NCBI GenBank assembly: GCA_964639275.1
Contig: CAZXCQ010000262.1
Span: 1-8,823, forward strand
From: CAZXCQ01 sp964639275
GTDB lineage: Bacteria > Desulfobacterota > DSM-4660 > Desulfatiglandales > Desulfatiglandaceae
Length of the DNA: 8,823 bases
Direction of reading: 5' to 3'
The notes under the pieces are model-generated. The model did not search any database. It was not told where the DNA came from and saw only the letters and a program-made list of their open reading frames with translations. The translations under genes were made by a program, and so were the position numbers. Positions 1-6,095 of the stretch are shown here, piece by piece. Each line of letters opens with the position of its first letter. Within the stretch, counting starts at the first letter, position 1.

Positions 1-1
1 T

Positions 2-18
2 GCCCCCTTACAGGGGGC
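2..18. other. Perfect 7-bp hairpin at window edge
   Basis: GCCCCCT (2-8) and AGGGGGC (12-18) form a perfect stem with a 3-nt loop. It lies just before a second GC-rich hairpin (29-47). It has no T-run of its own on the plus strand. It may be part of the 3' end of a gene to the left of the window, or a protein-binding palindrome. Confidence 0.35.
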
Positions 19-20
19 TA

Positions 21-60
21 GATCAAGGCCCCGTCCTTTGGGCGGGGATCTTTACCCTTT
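21..60 (+). terminator. Probable rho-independent terminator of an upstream plus-strand gene
   Basis: CCCCGTCC (29-36) pairs with GGGCGGGG (40-47) around a TTT loop, giving 8 pairs including one G-T. It is followed on the plus strand by TCTTTACCCTTTTT, an interrupted T-tract. On the minus strand no T-run follows, so it does not suit termination of the MFS gene at 161-1468. The gene it would serve lies outside the window, so this rests on shape alone. Confidence 0.4.
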
Positions 61-79
61 TTGGAAATCGGCGCTTGGG

Positions 80-114
80 CAGTGGAATGGGATTCGGAAT
101 CCCCTTTCCCCCTG
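80..114. repeat. Short palindrome related to the ends of the 201-bp element
   Basis: GGGATT (89-94) and AATCCC (98-103) form a stem with loop CGG, extended imperfectly outward to CAG (80-82) and CTG (112-114). The right half, 96-111, matches the right terminus of the inverted-repeat element at 2972-2987 at 15 of 16 positions. The left half is a shorter, more diverged copy in the opposite orientation. It looks like two element ends joined head to head with no interior. Confidence 0.5.
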
Positions 115-160
115 GTTATTGATGTTCCAATGGGTCTGTTTACAACCCTATGATAGATGA

Positions 161-1468
161 TCATCCCCCTTTATACAAGTATCGCAGCTCCTCCCTTCCT
201 TTTTCTTCACTCACAAAATAGAAAAAGACCCCGCCGGATATAAAAAAAAGAGAGATGCCCGTGATGCTAATGCGTGAGGCCATGTTGCTGCTATACCCCA
301 TAGATCTCATGAGCAAGCCGATCGCACCCATGAGAATCGGCCCAAAAACGGCTGCGAACTTCCCGATCATGTTATAAAAACCGAAATACTCCCCTGCCTT
401 TTCAACAGGGATTATCTTTGCATAGAAGGAGCGGCTTAGGGCCTGGATGCCCCCTTGCACCAAACCGACGACAACGGCAAGGATATAGAATTCCACTGCT
501 TTCTGCATAAAGGCGGCCCATATAGAAACCAACAGGTAGACCCCTATGGCAATAAAAATACAGCGCCTGGCACTGATCTTACCCCCAAGATAACCAAACC
601 CTATGGCAGATGGAAAGCCCACAAATTGCGTGATGAGTAAGGCAACGATCAGGTCCTTGGATTCAAGGCCGATGGAAATCCCATACGCCACGGCCATACG
701 TATCACCGTATCCACACCATCGATGTACAACCAGTAGGCCACAAGAAAGAGAAAAATGGTCTTCAGGTGACGGGCCTCTTGAAATGTATCTCTGATCTGA
801 GCAAGACCTGCCCTGACCACATTTACCCCGGATTCTGCCTCCCCCTGCTCGGGTTCCTCGACAAACAAGAAAAGCGGGATAGAAAAAACACCCCACCAGA
901 TCCCCACAGAGAGAAAGGAGAACCTCACAGCGCCCGCAGCATCGGCGAATCCAAAGGTTCCAGGGCTGAGAGTGATCCATACATTCATGGCAAAAAGAAG
1001 ACCCCCGCCCAGATACCCCAGAGAAAAACCGAGCGCCGAGACAAAATCCATTTTTTTCTTTGATGCGACCCCCGTGATCAAGGCATCATAGAATATATTC
1101 CCCCCTGAGAACCCTATCGTTGCAAGGACATAAAGCATCACCGCCAGGGGCCAGTTGCCCTTCGAGACCATATAGAGGGATGAGGTCATCACCACCCCCA
1201 TATAGGTAAAGAACATGAGAAACCTTTTCTTTGACGAACCCCTGTCGGCAATGGCCCCAAGTACAGGTGCCACCAAGGCTACAGCTATCCCGGCGAGGGA
1301 ATTTGCCAGGCCCAGCCTGGCGGTACTCATAGTAGTGTCAGCCCCGGTGCTCCAGAATTCCTTAAAAAAAACCGGAAAAAACCCGGCCATAACGGTGGTG
1401 GCAAAGGCCGAATTGCCCCAGTCGTAAATGCTCCATCCAAATATGGCCTTCTTGTTGTCAAGCTGCAT
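161..1468 (-). CDS. MFS transporter, UMF1 (Atg22-like) family
   Basis: This is a 435-residue polytopic inner-membrane protein with about 12 predicted hydrophobic helices. The N-terminus (GWSIYDWGNSAFATTV, residues 11-26) is the hallmark opening of the UMF1 family, whose usual form is Y-x-x-[FY]-D-W-[AG]-N-S-[AP]-[FY]. A typical MFS motif A follows helix 2, with GAIADRGSSKKRF at residues 71-83 (Asp75, Arg76, Lys80-Arg82). The second half carries QALSRS and EKAGEYFGFYNMIGKFAA (about 343-373), also typical of the family. Length is normal and both ends are intact. The ATG at 1468 fits the family N-terminus; the upstream Shine-Dalgarno is weak (AAGGA, rather far). Substrate is unknown: yeast Atg22 exports vacuolar amino acids, but bacterial members are mostly uncharacterised. 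It follows the Yip1-family gene by 106 bp on the same strand, so it may be the last gene of an HD-Yip1-MFS transcription unit. Confidence 0.93.
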   Translation of the reverse strand: MQLDNKKAIFGWSIYDWGNSAFATTVMAGFFPVFFKEFWSTGADTTMSTARLGLANSLAGIAVALVAPVLGAIADRGSSKKRFLMFFTYMGVVMTSSLYMVSKGNWPLAVMLYVLATIGFSGGNIFYDALITGVASKKKMDFVSALGFSLGYLGGGLLFAMNVWITLSPGTFGFADAAGAVRFSFLSVGIWWGVFSIPLFLFVEEPEQGEAESGVNVVRAGLAQIRDTFQEARHLKTIFLFLVAYWLYIDGVDTVIRMAVAYGISIGLESKDLIVALLITQFVGFPSAIGFGYLGGKISARRCIFIAIGVYLLVSIWAAFMQKAVEFYILAVVVGLVQGGIQALSRSFYAKIIPVEKAGEYFGFYNMIGKFAAVFGPILMGAIGLLMRSMGYSSNMASRISITGISLFFISGGVFFYFVSEEKGREELRYLYKGG

Positions 1469-1574
1469 GGCCTGGCTTACTTTCCTTCAATCACCGGTAA
1501 CTTCTCAAAGATCCGGGGGTAATGGATTGTGGTGAAGAGTTTGTGACTGTTCGGGTTGTCAGGTTTTCGGTTTT

Positions 1575-2108
1575 TTAGGCCGGTCTTTCAAGACCACCAA
1601 ACAGAGAGAACAAGAGCGCAAAAAACAGTGCTTGAACAACCAGCCCGATCACGCAGACTCCCACGGCCCGCAATGTGCTTTGATAGTCAAGTGCCTGCCT
1701 TACCGCGACAACCATTGCCACCAGCATCCAGACTGTGGTGACCAAAAAGACGCCCCCTGTAATCCCCGGGATAATACCCAACACCCTGATCAGCCCGGGA
1801 GAACTGGCAAATCCGATCGTACGCAACAATTGACCATAGTCTGCCTTGGTCTGGGGTTCAGGAAGGAGCTTTGCCCCAACGATGTATGTGATAAAGGCCC
1901 AGACACCCCATCCGATAAGGGCGGTAACCGTTCCTATAACAAGACCGCCGGGCCCTGCCTTTGAAATGCCCCCCAATCCGGCTGCAATACTGGAAAGGAC
2001 TACCACTGCCACGGCCTGACCCAGCGCCCCCCTGTCCCTCTCGACCTCTTCATAGAGGGTGGCATCCAGCCTGGCAGCCCGAACAATCCGATTGGCAAAT
2101 TTACCCAT
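1575..2108 (-). CDS. Yip1-family integral membrane protein
   Basis: This is a 177-residue membrane protein. A polar N-terminus with an acidic stretch (LYEEVERDRGALGQA, about 18-32) precedes four or five hydrophobic helices at roughly 30-48, 53-79, 97-113, 114-138 and 146-170. The arrangement matches bacterial YIP1/YIP1-like proteins: a short cytoplasmic lead, a conserved acidic patch before the first helix, an ADYGQLLRTIGFASSPGL segment (about 89-106) between helices, and a small C-terminal tail. Bacterial members have no settled function. The ATG at 2108 has a strong Shine-Dalgarno, GAGGGGG (2114-2120), 5 nt upstream. It lies 48 bp downstream of the HD-domain gene and 106 bp upstream of the MFS gene, all on the minus strand, consistent with co-transcription. 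The fold assignment rests on hydrophobic pattern and remembered family features, not an alignment. Confidence 0.8.
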   Translation of the reverse strand: MGKFANRIVRAARLDATLYEEVERDRGALGQAVAVVVLSSIAAGLGGISKAGPGGLVIGTVTALIGWGVWAFITYIVGAKLLPEPQTKADYGQLLRTIGFASSPGLIRVLGIIPGITGGVFLVTTVWMLVAMVVAVRQALDYQSTLRAVGVCVIGLVVQALFFALLFSLFGGLERPA

Positions 2109-2156
2109 TTTATCCCCCTCATAATTTTGGACGATCCCTAATCGTGCAACGAAACC

Positions 2157-2735
2157 TTACGCCTGGCCTTTGAGCCCGATCTCTTCGGCCACCTCCTGCA
2201 TTCCCGTGATCGTATCCGCAATAAGCTCTGAGAGCTCTATCCCCAACATCTCGGCGCCCTTTTCAATAATAGACCTGTCTACACCCGCAGCAAACCGCTT
2301 ATCCTTCCACTTCTTTTTTACAGATTTTGTCTTCACATCCAGGACGCTCTTGGAGGGACGGACCAACGCCGTGGTCACCACCAGACCCGTCAGCTCATCT
2401 ATGGCATAGAGGACCTTTTCGAGTTCTGTTTGTGGTTCGATATCAATACAGATTCCCCAGCCATGGCTCACCGCCGCCCGGATGTACTCCTTAGGCCAGT
2501 CGTTATCGCGAAGGATCTCCCCCGTCTTGTGGCAATGCTCTTCTGGGAACCGTTCATAATCAAGGTCATGGATCAGACCAATGACCCCCCACTTTTCTTC
2601 GTCTTCTCCCCGCTTTCGGGCAAAATAGCGCATGACCCCTTCCACTGCCAATGCGTGCTTGATAAGGCTTTCACTCTTGTTGTTTTCTGTAAGAAGCCTG
2701 TAAGCCTCTTCCCGGGTAGGAACCTCTGTGCTCAT
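2157..2735 (-). CDS. HD-domain (HDIG-type) phosphohydrolase-like protein
   Basis: This is a 192-residue soluble protein of the HD superfamily of metal-dependent phosphohydrolases. Visible metal-ligand candidates are His27 (LIKHALAVEG), the His56-Asp57 pair (GLIHDLDYE), His91 (AVSHGWG) and Asp113 (YAIDELTGLV). The spacing matches the small stand-alone HDIG proteins that often contain an 'AxDELTGLI/V' segment. The C-terminal part (about 125-192) is charged and helical. True substrate is unknown; a nucleotide or phosphoester is the family expectation. A GTG lies one codon earlier (2738), but the ATG at 2735 is preferred because AGGAGGT sits 5 nt before it. It is the first gene of a minus-strand run followed by the Yip1-family and MFS genes. 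Its upstream region abuts the 201-bp inverted repeat, so that element may influence its expression. Confidence 0.9.
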   Translation of the reverse strand: MSTEVPTREEAYRLLTENNKSESLIKHALAVEGVMRYFARKRGEDEEKWGVIGLIHDLDYERFPEEHCHKTGEILRDNDWPKEYIRAAVSHGWGICIDIEPQTELEKVLYAIDELTGLVVTTALVRPSKSVLDVKTKSVKKKWKDKRFAAGVDRSIIEKGAEMLGIELSELIADTITGMQEVAEEIGLKGQA

Positions 2736-2740
2736 CACGC

Positions 2741-2747
2741 ACCTCCT
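2741..2747 (-). promoter_or_regulatory. Strong ribosome binding site of the HD-domain gene
   Basis: AGGAGGT on the minus strand lies 5 nt before ATG at 2735 and only 2 nt before the alternative GTG at 2738. This decides the start in favour of the ATG. Confidence 0.75.
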
Positions 2748-2753
2748 CTATTA

Positions 2754-2782
2754 GAAATATGGTAACACTTTAGCTTGTTCAA
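2754..2782 (-). promoter_or_regulatory. Weak candidate promoter for the HD-domain gene
   Basis: On the minus strand TTGAAC (2777-2782) and TATTTC (2754-2759) are 17 bp apart. The -35 matches sigma-70 at 4 of 6 bases and the -10 is poor. It lies just outside the left end of the inverted-repeat element and about 20 bp before the start codon. Confidence 0.22.
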
Positions 2783-2786
2783 ACCC

Positions 2787-2987
2787 GGGGAATGGGGATT
2801 CCCTTTTTCGGGCGTATAACTCGTCCGTAAGAGAGCGTAAAGAAATCACGTGCCATAGGTGAAAACAGGGGGCAGTATTTGCTGGAAAGTCTTATGGTTT
2901 TTTGTGACATCGATGCCGGTGATTTCTTAACGCTCTCTAACGGTCTCAGACGCGGATACGCCCTTCAAGACGGAATCCCCATTCCCC
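2787..2987. mobile_element. MITE-like 201-bp imperfect inverted repeat
   Basis: The ends are perfect 16-bp inverted repeats: GGGGAATGGGGATTCC at 2787-2802 and its complement at 2972-2987. Symmetry continues inward: GGGCGTAT (2810-2817) with ATACGCCC (2956-2963), then a 22-bp arm 2828-2849 matching 2919-2940 at 20 of 22 positions. A 69-bp centre remains, itself with a small hairpin (CCATAGG 2853-2859 with CTTATGG 2891-2897, one G-T pair). There is no ORF inside and no clear target-site duplication at the edges. The architecture fits a miniature inverted-repeat transposable element or a large repeat-palindrome unit mobilised in trans. A structured RNA is the alternative. Confidence 0.6.
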
Positions 2988-3193
2988 TGTCCAAGTGTCA
3001 ATTTTGAAAAAGCCTAAAGTGATACGAAATACGATCCCTTTATAACAAAAACAGGGCCTAATGACATCCTCATTTTGCACCGGTCTGCCAGAATCGTCAT
3101 TGTCCTGACCCGGAAATGGCGTGGGAATTTGAATTTAACCACTTTTGTTTTGGACAAGTCTGGGATAAGATTGTGTGTGAGGAATAACCCGTC
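2988..3193. other. Intergenic stretch with no recognised gene
   Basis: The gap between the HD-domain gene and the 48-codon ORF is 458 bp; its left part holds the inverted-repeat element and this right part is 206 bp. I see no convincing promoter pair, terminator or RNA gene in it. A minus-strand open frame (3217-3014) starts with GTG without a Shine-Dalgarno and is not supported. Confidence 0.5.
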
Positions 3194-3340
3194 ATGAATA
3201 TCAATTGTCAAGATCACCGGAAGCGGATGGAACTGCTCAGCCTTCGCCTACAGCTAACAAAGGGCCTCTGCAATCCGAAAGAGCGAAAGGAGATAAAAAA
3301 GCGGATCAAGCGACTTGAAAGGGAGCTCGAACTTGATTGA
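3194..3340 (+). CDS. Small basic, charged protein of unknown function (48 aa)
   Basis: An ATG at 3194 opens a 48-codon frame ending in TGA at 3340. GAGGA (3179-3183) lies 10 nt upstream, an acceptable ribosome binding site. The product is dominated by Lys, Arg, Glu and Leu (for example NPKERKEIKKRIKRLEREL, residues 27-45) and should form one long amphipathic, possibly coiled-coil helix. Two cysteines (Cys5, Cys26) are present but form no metal motif. It is tail-to-tail with dtd, with only 4 bp between stop codons, as expected for two real genes packed together. I do not recognise a family. Composition, start signal and tight packing favour a real gene; short length keeps this uncertain. Confidence 0.55.
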   Translation: MNINCQDHRKRMELLSLRLQLTKGLCNPKERKEIKKRIKRLERELELD

Positions 3341-3344
3341 AAGA

Positions 3345-3794
3345 TCAGAAGTTCTTTGAACTGTCTATCATTACGGTCACCGGACCGTCGTTGACCAGAT
3401 AGACGTCCATCATCTCCTGGAATTGGCCGCTTGAAACGGGGATCCCTTCTTTATTCAAGAGACCAATAAAATGCTCGTAGAGTTCCTTAGCCTTTTCCGG
3501 CCCGGCTGCATAGGCAAATGAGGGCCTGCGCCCCTTTCGGCAGTCCCCCCAGAGCGTAAACTGAGAAACCACCAGGGCCGCCCCTCCTGTTTCCTTCAAC
3601 GAAAGATTCATAAAACCCTTGTTATCCGCGAAGATCCTCAGGTAGGCTATCTTTCTTGCCATGTATTCGCAGTCCTTCTCTGAATCATCCTTCCCGACAC
3701 CCAGCAAGACCAGAAGACCCTGTCCGATGGAACCTACGGTCCTCCCCTTGACTTCCACCCTCGACTCTTTTACCCTCTGAATCACAGCTCTCAT
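3345..3794 (-). CDS. dtd: D-aminoacyl-tRNA deacylase (DTD)
   Basis: This 149-residue cytoplasmic enzyme hydrolyses D-aminoacyl-tRNAs, and Gly mischarged on tRNA-Ala, recycling tRNA and keeping D-amino acids out of protein. The start MRAVIQRVKESRVEV is the near-universal DTD N-terminus, so the ATG at 3794 is chosen over an upstream frame extension to 3830. Both signature motifs are present: SQFTL (77-81, the SQxT motif) and NDGPVT (135-140, containing the Gly-cisPro chiral filter). RKGRRPSF (86-93) is also canonical. One departure: the segment before the Gly-Pro motif reads SGQFQEMMDVYLVNDG, where many family members have G-x-F-G-A-x-M. Length is normal for the homodimeric bacterial enzyme. 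It is divergent from the radical SAM gene across 66 bp and convergent with the 48-codon ORF. Confidence 0.97.
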   Translation of the reverse strand: MRAVIQRVKESRVEVKGRTVGSIGQGLLVLLGVGKDDSEKDCEYMARKIAYLRIFADNKGFMNLSLKETGGAALVVSQFTLWGDCRKGRRPSFAYAAGPEKAKELYEHFIGLLNKEGIPVSSGQFQEMMDVYLVNDGPVTVMIDSSKNF

Positions 3795-3822
3795 AACGCA
3801 CACTTTCCCGAAATCCTGGGCA

Positions 3823-3848
3823 GTCCCCAACCACGGCCTGGTGGGGAC
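3823..3848. promoter_or_regulatory. Hairpin / operator-like palindrome between dtd and the radical SAM gene
   Basis: GTCCCC (3823-3828) plus ACCA (3830-3833) pair with TGGT (3839-3842) plus GGGGAC (3843-3848), with one bulged A and loop CGGCC. The 10-bp stem fills the middle of the 66-bp divergent spacer. Its right arm contains GGGGA, the only Shine-Dalgarno-like sequence before the radical SAM ATG at 3861, so as RNA the hairpin would bury that site. As DNA it could be an operator for both genes. Confidence 0.4.
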
Positions 3849-3860
3849 GATAACACCCCC

Positions 3861-5210
3861 ATGAGACCTTCTTTGATCCTTATAAACCCTTGGATTTACG
3901 ATTTTGCGGCCTATGACCTCTGGTCCAAACCGCTGGGACTGCTCTATGTTGCAGCCTTTTTAAGAGACCGCGGGTTCGAGATCTATCTCATTGACTGCCT
4001 GGACACGCATCACCCCGTGATGGCAGGTGATTTCACCAGAAAGACACCCAAGAGACGCAAATACGGAACCGGTAAATACTTGCGCAAAGAGATCCCAAAG
4101 CTGCCCCCGCTCAAGGAAATCCCCAGACCTTACAGCATCTATGGCATTTCCCGGAGGGTATTTGAAGAGGAGCTGAGGGCCATTGAAGCCCCGGCCGCCA
4201 TACTTGTAACATCCCTTATGACCTATTGGTACCCTGGGGTGATAGAGGCGATCGCCCTGGCCAAGAAGAACCACCCCGGGGTGCCGGTCATCATGGGGGG
4301 CATATATGCCCGTCTGTGTACGGATCACGCCGCAAGGCATTCGGGCGCAGACCATGTTGTAACCCTCACAGACCCTGTCTACCTGGTGGGGGTCCTTGGA
4401 GAGCATGACATCACCATACCAGAACCCCCGCTTGACTCAGCCCCCCGGCCCTTGCCGGCCTTTGATCTCTTAAGGAAAATCGAATATGTCTGTCTGTTGA
4501 CCTCTACCGGTTGTCCTTTCCGATGCCCATATTGTGCCAGTCACTTCCTCAATCCCAAAATGACCCGGAGAGATCCCGCAGAGGTCTTGGACGAGATTCT
4601 TTACTGGCACAGGGACTTTGGTGTCCGGGACTTTGCGTTTTACGACGACGCCCTTCTGGTCTCTTCAGATACCCATCTGGCGATCCTGCTGGAGGAGATC
4701 AAGAGGCTCGGTTTGGATCTCAGATTCCACACCCCCAATGCCCTTCATGTGAGGGAAGTCACTCCAGAGATGGCAATCCTCATGCGCCGGAGCGGGTTTC
4801 ACACCATACGTCTCGGTTTGGAGACATCCGACTTTTCCCTCCACCGCAGCCTTGGCAACAAGGTGGGTGAGGGTGATTTCGAGCGCGCGGTCAGCAACCT
4901 GCAAAAGGCCGGTTTCACGAGAAAGGAGATAGGCACCTATATCCTGATCGGGCTGCCCGGACAGACAATGGATTCGGTGATGACCACGGTCGATTTTGTG
5001 GATCGTGTGGGTGCCACCCCTTATCTCTCGGAGTACTCTCCCATACCCCACACACCCCTATGGGAACGGGCAGCGGGCGATTCCAGATACGACCTCACAG
5101 AGCCCCTTTTTCACAACAATATCCTGCTTCCCTGCTGGAGCGAGGGTCAGATTGCTCAGGTTCCCGGTTTAAGAAAACGCGTACGCGAAATTCGAGACAG
5201 GAACAGATGA
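3861..5210 (+). CDS. B12-binding-domain radical SAM protein, substrate unknown
   Basis: This is a 449-residue two-domain enzyme. The N-terminal part (about 1-185) resembles the cobalamin-binding Rossmann domain of this class: PLGLLYVAAFLRDRGFEIYLIDC (24-46) and VPVIMGGIYA (141-150), without an obvious DxHxxG base-on histidine. The radical SAM core (about 208-400) carries the cluster motif at Cys218, Cys222 and Cys225 in TGCPFRCPYC, spaced CX3CX2C. Next come a DDALL segment (262-266), RLGLETSD (317-324) and YILIGLPGQT (360-369), all typical TIM-barrel elements. The protein ends soon after the barrel (about 400-449), with no SPASM-type cysteine cluster; one extra cysteine is at 425. Members include methyltransferases and ring- or carbon-rearranging enzymes, and the sequence does not show which applies. 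The ATG at 3861 is the first start of the frame. It stands alone: dtd diverges from it and larB converges on it. Confidence 0.94.
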   Translation: MRPSLILINPWIYDFAAYDLWSKPLGLLYVAAFLRDRGFEIYLIDCLDTHHPVMAGDFTRKTPKRRKYGTGKYLRKEIPKLPPLKEIPRPYSIYGISRRVFEEELRAIEAPAAILVTSLMTYWYPGVIEAIALAKKNHPGVPVIMGGIYARLCTDHAARHSGADHVVTLTDPVYLVGVLGEHDITIPEPPLDSAPRPLPAFDLLRKIEYVCLLTSTGCPFRCPYCASHFLNPKMTRRDPAEVLDEILYWHRDFGVRDFAFYDDALLVSSDTHLAILLEEIKRLGLDLRFHTPNALHVREVTPEMAILMRRSGFHTIRLGLETSDFSLHRSLGNKVGEGDFERAVSNLQKAGFTRKEIGTYILIGLPGQTMDSVMTTVDFVDRVGATPYLSEYSPIPHTPLWERAAGDSRYDLTEPLFHNNILLPCWSEGQIAQVPGLRKRVREIRDRNR

Positions 5211-5345
5211 CCCCGCTAGGTCCAGACAGAAGGTACCCGTTCAGGGGTTCTGTGAGGGGTTGAGGACACTGGATCCGGGGTTTGCCGGGACATGCTCTGC
5301 CGGAACGACATAAGGATAGCGCCAGATCTTGAGAACCTGCCGATG
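5211..5345. other. Convergent intergenic gap with one copy of a 14-bp repeat
   Basis: This 135-bp gap separates the stop codons of the radical SAM gene and larB. No clear terminator hairpin with a T-run is visible on either strand. It holds CCGTTCAGGGGTTC (5237-5250), repeated exactly at 6127-6140 beyond the other end of larB, and GGATCCGGG (5271-5279), which recurs inverted at 6156-6164. Confidence 0.5.
5237..5250 (+). repeat. 14-bp direct repeat, copy downstream of larB
   Basis: CCGTTCAGGGGTTC is identical to 6127-6140 on the other side of larB. Here it continues into a GT-rich run (TGTGAGGGGTTGAGG) not shared with the other copy. Confidence 0.5.
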
Positions 5346-6095
5346 CTATGCCCTGTTGATCACACTGGCAGCATATCCTGCACCAAAACCGTTATCAATA
5401 TTCACAACGGTGACACCGGCCGCGCAGGAATTCAACATACCCAACAGGGCGGCGATACCCTGGAAGCTCGCGCCATACCCGATACTGGTCGGCACCGCCA
5501 CTACCGGTTTGTCAACCAGTCCCCCGACAACACTCGGGAGGGCCCCTTCCATCCCGGCCGCCACAATGATTACGGAGGCGTTCATGAGCCTTTCCTTGTG
5601 GGCCAGGAGCCTGTGCAGACCAGAGACCCCCACATCATATATGCTATCCACCTCGTTTCCCATAAATCTGGCCGTAATGGCGGCCTCTTCTGCCACAGGG
5701 ATATCCGATGTCCCGGCGCTCATGACCAGGATTCTTCCCCGGCCGGCGATCTCGATATCATACCTGATGAGGGTCAAGACTCCGGACCTTTTATAGTAGT
5801 TGGTGTCCTCGAACCTGTTTTGGATCACCTTGGCCTTTTCCGGGGAAAGACGGGTCACAAGAATATTATCCCCATGTCCGATCATTTGTTCCATAATGGC
5901 AATGATCTCGTTGACCTCTTTCCCCTCGCCGAATATGACCTCTGAAATGCCTCTTCTCAGACTTCGATGATGGTCGATACAGGCAAAACCGAGATCTTCG
6001 AAAGGCAGGGTCTTTAGCCTCTCTAAGCAACTCTCAACGGTTATCTCTCCTTTGCTCAAACAGACCAGAAGCTCTCTTAGACTATTTCTGTCCAA
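5346..6095 (-). CDS. larB: Nickel-pincer cofactor biosynthesis protein LarB
   Basis: This 249-residue protein belongs to the LarB family, which carboxylates nicotinic acid adenine dinucleotide at the pyridinium ring and releases AMP, the first step to the nickel-pincer nucleotide cofactor. A helical N-terminus leads into DHHRSLRRGISEVIFGEGK (41-59). A PurE-like domain (about 120-245) follows, with SAGTSD (126-131), DVGVSGLHR (154-162), AAGMEGALPSVVGGL (179-193), VPTSIGYGASFQGIAALLG (201-219), Cys224 in LNSCAAG, and NIDNGFGAGYAA (232-243). Cys224 corresponds to the cysteine reported as catalytic in characterised LarB. The start is TTG at 6095: an in-frame stop lies shortly upstream, no ATG or GTG lies between, and GAGG sits 11 nt before it. 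LarC and LarE are not nearby. Older annotations call this family AIR carboxylase or NCAIR mutase. Confidence 0.95.
   Translation of the reverse strand: MDRNSLRELLVCLSKGEITVESCLERLKTLPFEDLGFACIDHHRSLRRGISEVIFGEGKEVNEIIAIMEQMIGHGDNILVTRLSPEKAKVIQNRFEDTNYYKRSGVLTLIRYDIEIAGRGRILVMSAGTSDIPVAEEAAITARFMGNEVDSIYDVGVSGLHRLLAHKERLMNASVIIVAAGMEGALPSVVGGLVDKPVVAVPTSIGYGASFQGIAALLGMLNSCAAGVTVVNIDNGFGAGYAASVINRA

Noticed and set aside
2787..2987. CRISPR or phage attachment interpretation of the repeated blocks
   Set aside because: The repeats are inverted, not regularly spaced direct repeats, and no integrase, cas gene or tRNA target is present.
3014..3217. Minus-strand 67-codon frame in the gene-poor stretch
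   Set aside because: It starts at GTG without a Shine-Dalgarno, overlaps the better supported 48-codon plus-strand gene, and has no recognisable features.
3795..3830. 12-residue N-terminal extension of dtd
   Set aside because: The family begins almost invariably with MRAV(I/V)QRV, which corresponds to the ATG at 3794.
3960..4406. Minus-strand frame of 148 codons inside the radical SAM gene
   Set aside because: It is antisense to well-conserved B12-binding and radical SAM sequence and has no motif of its own.
5292..5945. Plus-strand open frame of 217 codons opposite larB
   Set aside because: It is antisense to a gene with all LarB motifs; its product is rich in His, Asp, Gly and Pro without any recognisable domain.
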